Shown here piece after piece: positions 12,946 through 15,984 of a stretch of 15,984 nt of DNA. The notes below the pieces were generated by a model. The model did not search any database. It was not told where the DNA came from and was given only the letters and a program-made list of their open reading frames with translations. The stretch lies in contig JBEVNX010000054.1 in the NCBI GenBank assembly GCA_040507895.1, positions 1 to 15,984 on the forward strand, written 5' to 3'. Within the stretch, counting starts at the first letter, position 1, and each line of letters begins with the position of its first letter. The position numbers were made by a program, and so were the translations under genes. This DNA comes from JBEVNX01 sp040507895 (lineage in GTDB: Bacteria; Desulfobacterota; Binatia; JACPRU01).

Positions 12946-15234
12946 TCAAAGCTTCGAAGCCACGATCCGAACCAATCGATGTGGATTGATCGGCTTCACG
13001 ACATACTCCTGGAATCCAGCGGCAAACGCTCGATCGCGATCGTACGTGCGGGCGTAAGCCGTCACGGCGATCGCCGGCACGTTCCGGTACATCCTTCGCA
13101 GCCGATCCAACAACGCGTAACCGTCCTCGCCAGGCAGTCCCAGATCGGCGACGATCGCGTCAGGTCTCAAATTGCTCACGCAATCGAGTGCCTCCTCTGC
13201 CGTCGACGCCGAAAGGACCCGGGCGCCAGCGTCTTCGAGCACATGCACGGTCAGATCGCGCGTGTCGTCGTGATCTTCGACCACGAGCACGACGTGGTCG
13301 CGAAGCATCCCAGATTCCCCGTCGTTCGGTTCGCCTCGCGGCGAATCCTCAGCCGTCGTCGCCTGACGGTCATCCGCGATCGGCAGCAGAATCGTGAACG
13401 TCGCGCCGCGCCCTTCTCCCGCGCTGGCGACCCGAATTTTGCCACCATGCAGTTCCAGGATGTGGCTGACGATCGCGAGACCCAGCCCCAACCCGCCATG
13501 CGATCGCGTGATCGACGAGTCGCCTTGACGAAAACGATCGAAGACAAATGGCAGGACCTCGGGGCCGATGCCGACGCCCGTATCCATGATCTCGAACTCG
13601 ACCCACCCAGGCGCGGGTCGAAGCGTCACCGTGATCTCGCCGCCGGCGCCGGAGAACTTCAGGGCGTTCGACAGCAGATTCCAGAACACCTGCTGCAGCC
13701 GGTACGGATCAGCGAAGACCGGAGAGAGATTGGCCTCAATACGCTCTTGAAAGATGATCCCTTTGACCTGAATCGCAGGATGGAGTGTCTCAATCGTCGC
13801 ACGGAGAATGGCAGCGACGTCGACCTCCTCCATGGCCAGCTTCATCTTGCCAGTAGCGATCCGCGAGACGTCCAGCAGCTCTTCGATGAGTCGGATCTGC
13901 GCTCGGGCGCTCCGCTCGATGACCTCGACGGCATGCGCCGTGTCTTCGTCAAGACGCCGCATCCGCAGAATCTGCGCCCACCCGAAGATGGCATTCAGCG
14001 GCGTACGCAGTTCGTGCGATAGCGTGCTCAAAAAATCGTCTTTGAGACGGTTCACCTCCTGTGCTTCCCGGTACAACTGGATGCGATCGAGCGCCAGACG
14101 AATGCGACGCGCAACGTCCTCGACGATGAGGGCCCCGGACGCCGTGAAACGGCCCGCGCGCCTAGAGATCAGTGACACAACAGCGCTCACTCTGCCGTGC
14201 ACGATGAGGGGGAGCATCGCCGCCGTCGCGATTCCCAGCCGCATGAACGCCGTCATCAGTTCTGGTCGGATCAGCGTGCGTGAAAGATTTTCCGAGTTGG
14301 CCGTTAAAATCTCTAGCTGTCCGGTTGCGATCACCCGAGCGAGATCAGAGCCTGCGAGGACATCACCGGATGCTGCCGCCGCGAGATCCGTGAGGATCGC
14401 CTCATGTGCCTTTGCTGCGTGGACTCCCGGTACGCACCGAACACTCCCATCCTCGTTGACGATGTGAATCATCGTCCAATCGGCGAGGAATGGCACTGGT
14501 AGCCGCCGTACGACCTCGACGAGGTCTTCGAATGTCACGAGTGGAGCCAGGTGGTCGGAAAAATTCGACAGAAACGCCAGGGTGTCGCGTTGCTCGATGA
14601 GCGCTCGCTCGCGTGACTGCTCGGCCTGCTCGCGCTCGGTAATCTGGACGCGCAGACGGTCGTTGGCGAGCTCGAGCGCGACGGTACGTTCCTTGACTCG
14701 CGCCTCGAGCTCGGCATGGGCAGCGAGCAGTGCCTTTTCGTGCTCGCGGAGCCTCTGCTCGGCAGCGACGCGGTCCGTGATGTCGATCGCGTGCCCCAGC
14801 ACGTACGCTGTGCCGTCCGGATCGTACGACAACACGTTTCGGTACATCCAGGCACGGATGGATCCCGTGCGCGCCGCCACACGCATCAACCCCTCATCGT
14901 GCCCGTGGTCCTGGATACGTCGCAAATAGGCGTCGAACAGGTGTCGCGTCTCCGGCGACAGAAACTCGCGCAGGTTACGTCCGATGCCGTCTTCCGGGCG
15001 ATAGCCGAGTGAGTTGGCCGCAGCGGGATTGATCGTGAGGATGTTGCCCGCCAGGTCGTGGGTGCAGATCAGGCCGAGGCTGTGTTCGACCAGCTCACGA
15101 TACCGGCGTTCGGCCTCGCGGAGCGTACTACTCATCCGCCCCCATGAGGCGGTAGGTTCCTCGCGTGGAGCGGGATTTTGGCTGTCGACGGGCGTAGTCC
15201 GGTCGCCGTGTTCGTCGTTGTCACGCTCAGGCAT
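12946..15234 (-). CDS. Cytoplasmic hybrid sensor histidine kinase: PAS-GAF-HisKA-HATPase-REC
   Basis: A 762-residue hybrid kinase. A PAS domain spans about 41-160 (ELVEHSLGLICTHDLAGNIL, ending HAIDITDRVAAEQRL). A charged coiled coil runs about 160-215. A GAF-like domain lies at about 225-390. HisKA follows with SHELRTPLN, phosphoacceptor His407. HATPase_c has the N box (NLLSNALKFS, 519-528), G1 DTGVGIG (551-557), FDRF and G2 GLGLGL (581-586). The C-terminal receiver (about 647-762) has the acidic pocket VVEDHDD, phospho-accepting Asp697 in VADLGLPG, Thr725 and Lys747 in VVKPIN. No transmembrane helix or signal peptide, so it senses a cytoplasmic cue. All catalytic residues are present. The ATG at 15234 has a weak Shine-Dalgarno; a second ATG at 15135 (MSSTLREAERRYREL) is a possible start. 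No DNA-binding output domain, so a partner phosphotransfer protein or regulator must be elsewhere. Confidence 0.96.
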   Translation of the reverse strand: MPERDNDEHGDRTTPVDSQNPAPREEPTASWGRMSSTLREAERRYRELVEHSLGLICTHDLAGNILTINPAAANSLGYRPEDGIGRNLREFLSPETRHLFDAYLRRIQDHGHDEGLMRVAARTGSIRAWMYRNVLSYDPDGTAYVLGHAIDITDRVAAEQRLREHEKALLAAHAELEARVKERTVALELANDRLRVQITEREQAEQSRERALIEQRDTLAFLSNFSDHLAPLVTFEDLVEVVRRLPVPFLADWTMIHIVNEDGSVRCVPGVHAAKAHEAILTDLAAAASGDVLAGSDLARVIATGQLEILTANSENLSRTLIRPELMTAFMRLGIATAAMLPLIVHGRVSAVVSLISRRAGRFTASGALIVEDVARRIRLALDRIQLYREAQEVNRLKDDFLSTLSHELRTPLNAIFGWAQILRMRRLDEDTAHAVEVIERSARAQIRLIEELLDVSRIATGKMKLAMEEVDVAAILRATIETLHPAIQVKGIIFQERIEANLSPVFADPYRLQQVFWNLLSNALKFSGAGGEITVTLRPAPGWVEFEIMDTGVGIGPEVLPFVFDRFRQGDSSITRSHGGLGLGLAIVSHILELHGGKIRVASAGEGRGATFTILLPIADDRQATTAEDSPRGEPNDGESGMLRDHVVLVVEDHDDTRDLTVHVLEDAGARVLSASTAEEALDCVSNLRPDAIVADLGLPGEDGYALLDRLRRMYRNVPAIAVTAYARTYDRDRAFAAGFQEYVVKPINPHRLVRIVASKL

Positions 15235-15254
15235 GCGGGGGGCAGAAAGTCGCG

Positions 15255-15260
15255 ATTATA
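15255..15260 (-). promoter_or_regulatory. Candidate -10 element (TATAAT) for the hybrid kinase
   Basis: A perfect minus-strand TATAAT lies 20 bases before the kinase ATG at 15234, in otherwise GC-rich DNA. No good -35 is present at 16-18 bases; the nearest TTGACC (15288-15293) is 27 bases away. If it is real, the leader would be only about a dozen bases long, which fits the lack of a good Shine-Dalgarno at 15234 or favours the later start at 15135. Confidence 0.35.
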
Positions 15261-15653
15261 AAGTGTCGCAGTCAGGCTTGGAAGTACGGTCAAACCACGC
15301 GGGCTACGTTCGAATCGGTGCGACGATGAATGAACCCTAATCTCGGACACTCACCTCCCGCTCCTCCCACGAACACCCGTTCTCGGGAATACCGAGAGGA
15401 ACAGAAGCTGCTCCCTACGACGACAAGGTCCTCCCATCGCCGTAGGCAGCGCAGACGCCCCCCGTACGGAATTAAGAACGTGGCGTCAAGGAAATCTTGT
15501 GACGACCCGCCCCGAAGGACGTGGGGGCCCCTTGTACGGAGGCGGCTGCGGGTTTTTGATAAGGACGAAGCTCGGGTCCCGGATCCCCTTACACGTGGGT
15601 AGAAGCCGCAGCGTGGACTTCAGCGCGCGCCAGAAGGCGCGAAGGAGAGTTCC

Positions 15654-15707
15654 ATGTCGGTGACCTCAGGTTGCCACGCGCAATCGAGCGCCGCGCAACA
15701 GGGCTAG
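15654..15707 (+). CDS. Possible 17-codon leader peptide or gene remnant
   Basis: The ATG at 15654 has an excellent Shine-Dalgarno, AAGGAG (15642-15647), six bases upstream, but the frame stops after 17 codons (MSVTSGCHAQSSAAQQG). It precedes the cNMP-domain gene by about 130 bases. No attenuator-like residue run or hairpin pair is evident. It may be a regulatory leader ORF, the start of a decayed or frameshifted gene, or chance. Confidence 0.22.
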   Translation: MSVTSGCHAQSSAAQQG

Positions 15708-15839
15708 GCGGCTCGAGGCGAGTGCCCGTGTCACTTGATGGAACCGCTCTTTGGTGCGACCATTTCACTCGCTTTGGGTGGTTTGCTCTCCTTCTGGCGC
15801 GGCAGCGTGAAGACGCCGTTATGCGTTGAGGTGTAGACA

Positions 15840-15984
15840 ATGGTCCGAAGCAGGCGACGGGAAGTACCCATTAACCCCGCTGAGATGCTGAGCGGGGCCC
15901 TTGATGCGTTTCGGCTCTCGCCCCGCGAGGTTCTATTTCGCGAGGGCGAGCAGGGTGAGCGCATGTACGTCGTGCTCGAAGGGC
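15840..15984 (+). CDS. Cyclic-nucleotide-binding-domain protein, N-terminus only
   Basis: The ATG at 15840 has GAGGTG at 15828-15833 and an in-frame TAG at 15834-15836 just upstream, so the start is secure. The 48 visible residues include LSPREVLFREGEQGERMYVV followed by LEG, the first beta strands of a cNMP-binding (CAP_ED) domain, with the conserved Gly and the F-x-E-G-E-x-x-x-x-M-Y-V-V pattern. The gene runs off the window. It could be a CRP/FNR-type regulator or a cNMP domain fused to another domain; the visible part does not decide. An inverted repeat (CCCCGCT at 15875-15881 and AGCGGGG at 15891-15897) lies in the early coding region. Confidence 0.82.
   Translation, partial: MVRSRRREVPINPAEMLSGALDAFRLSPREVLFREGEQGERMYVVLEG

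Larger units (their letters stand above)
15235..15839. other. 605-base stretch without a convincing gene, between divergent kinase and cNMP-domain genes
   Basis: It should hold the promoters of both flanking genes. I see a TATAAT (minus strand) near the kinase start, an imperfect hairpin at about 15379-15400 (TCTCGG and CCGAGA arms), a 7-base direct repeat GTACGGA about 70 bases apart, and a 17-codon mini-ORF with a strong Shine-Dalgarno at 15654. Longer open frames on both strands have low-complexity Arg/Ser/Pro composition and no ribosome site, so I do not call them. Confidence 0.5.

Noticed and set aside
12640..14022. A 460-codon plus-strand open frame
   Set aside because: Antisense to the kinase catalytic and receiver domains; no motif or ribosome site.
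15739..15745. TGGAACC as an ECF -35 upstream of the cNMP gene
   Set aside because: No matching -10 (CGTC or similar) at the right distance.
15875..15897. Inverted repeat CCCCGCT / AGCGGGG as a terminator
   Set aside because: It lies inside the start of the cNMP-domain coding region, and a 7-base stem is common at this GC content.

Overview
The window is dense, high-GC bacterial DNA with good Shine-Dalgarno sequences and short intergenic gaps. The gene content is an outer-membrane-type lipoprotein, an ECF sigma factor with a six-helix NrsF-like partner, a hybrid histidine kinase, and many enzymes of lipid, ester or xenobiotic breakdown. This suggests a free-living soil or water proteobacterium in the broad sense, perhaps a myxobacterium-like or other high-GC lineage. 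No rRNA or marker gene is present, so this placement is inference. I saw no tRNA, rRNA, CRISPR array, insertion sequence or phage gene.

Left part (1-5.6 kb): a truncated luciferase-like (LLM) oxidoreductase on the minus strand is divergent from a plus-strand pair, an HSL-type esterase followed by a second LLM oxidoreductase. A minus-strand run comes next: an MBL-fold hydrolase, then an alpha/beta hydrolase that starts within a few bases of the MBL stop, then a broken lipoprotein-like remnant, then a small membrane-anchored Cys/His protein. Together these read as an oxidation-plus-hydrolysis gene set.

Middle part (5.6-10.2 kb): a tiny cysteine-rich protein gene that needs a +1 frame change at a CCCC run, a zinc-independent MDR oxidoreductase, a transglutaminase-like protein with a frame change near its 3' end, a convergent glutathione S-transferase, a glycine-zipper lipoprotein, and a crotonase-fold enzyme that lacks the usual catalytic glutamates.

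Right part (10.2-16 kb) is regulatory. An ECF sigma factor overlaps a six-helix membrane protein of the NrsF/DUF1109 anti-sigma type, and both are divergent from a gene for an exported protein of unknown function, a likely target. A strong hairpin lies between that gene and a 762-residue cytoplasmic PAS-GAF-HisKA-HATPase-REC hybrid kinase. After about 600 bases with no convincing gene, the window ends inside a cyclic-nucleotide-binding-domain protein.

Three genes (near 3.6, 5.8 and 8.0 kb) are restored by a single-base frame change. This could reflect indel errors in the assembly, real decay, or in the 5.8 kb case a programmed shift. I found no clearly new multi-gene system. The best candidates for follow-up are the small cysteine-rich frameshifted gene, the ECF/NrsF/exported-protein module and the LLM-esterase-LLM cluster.
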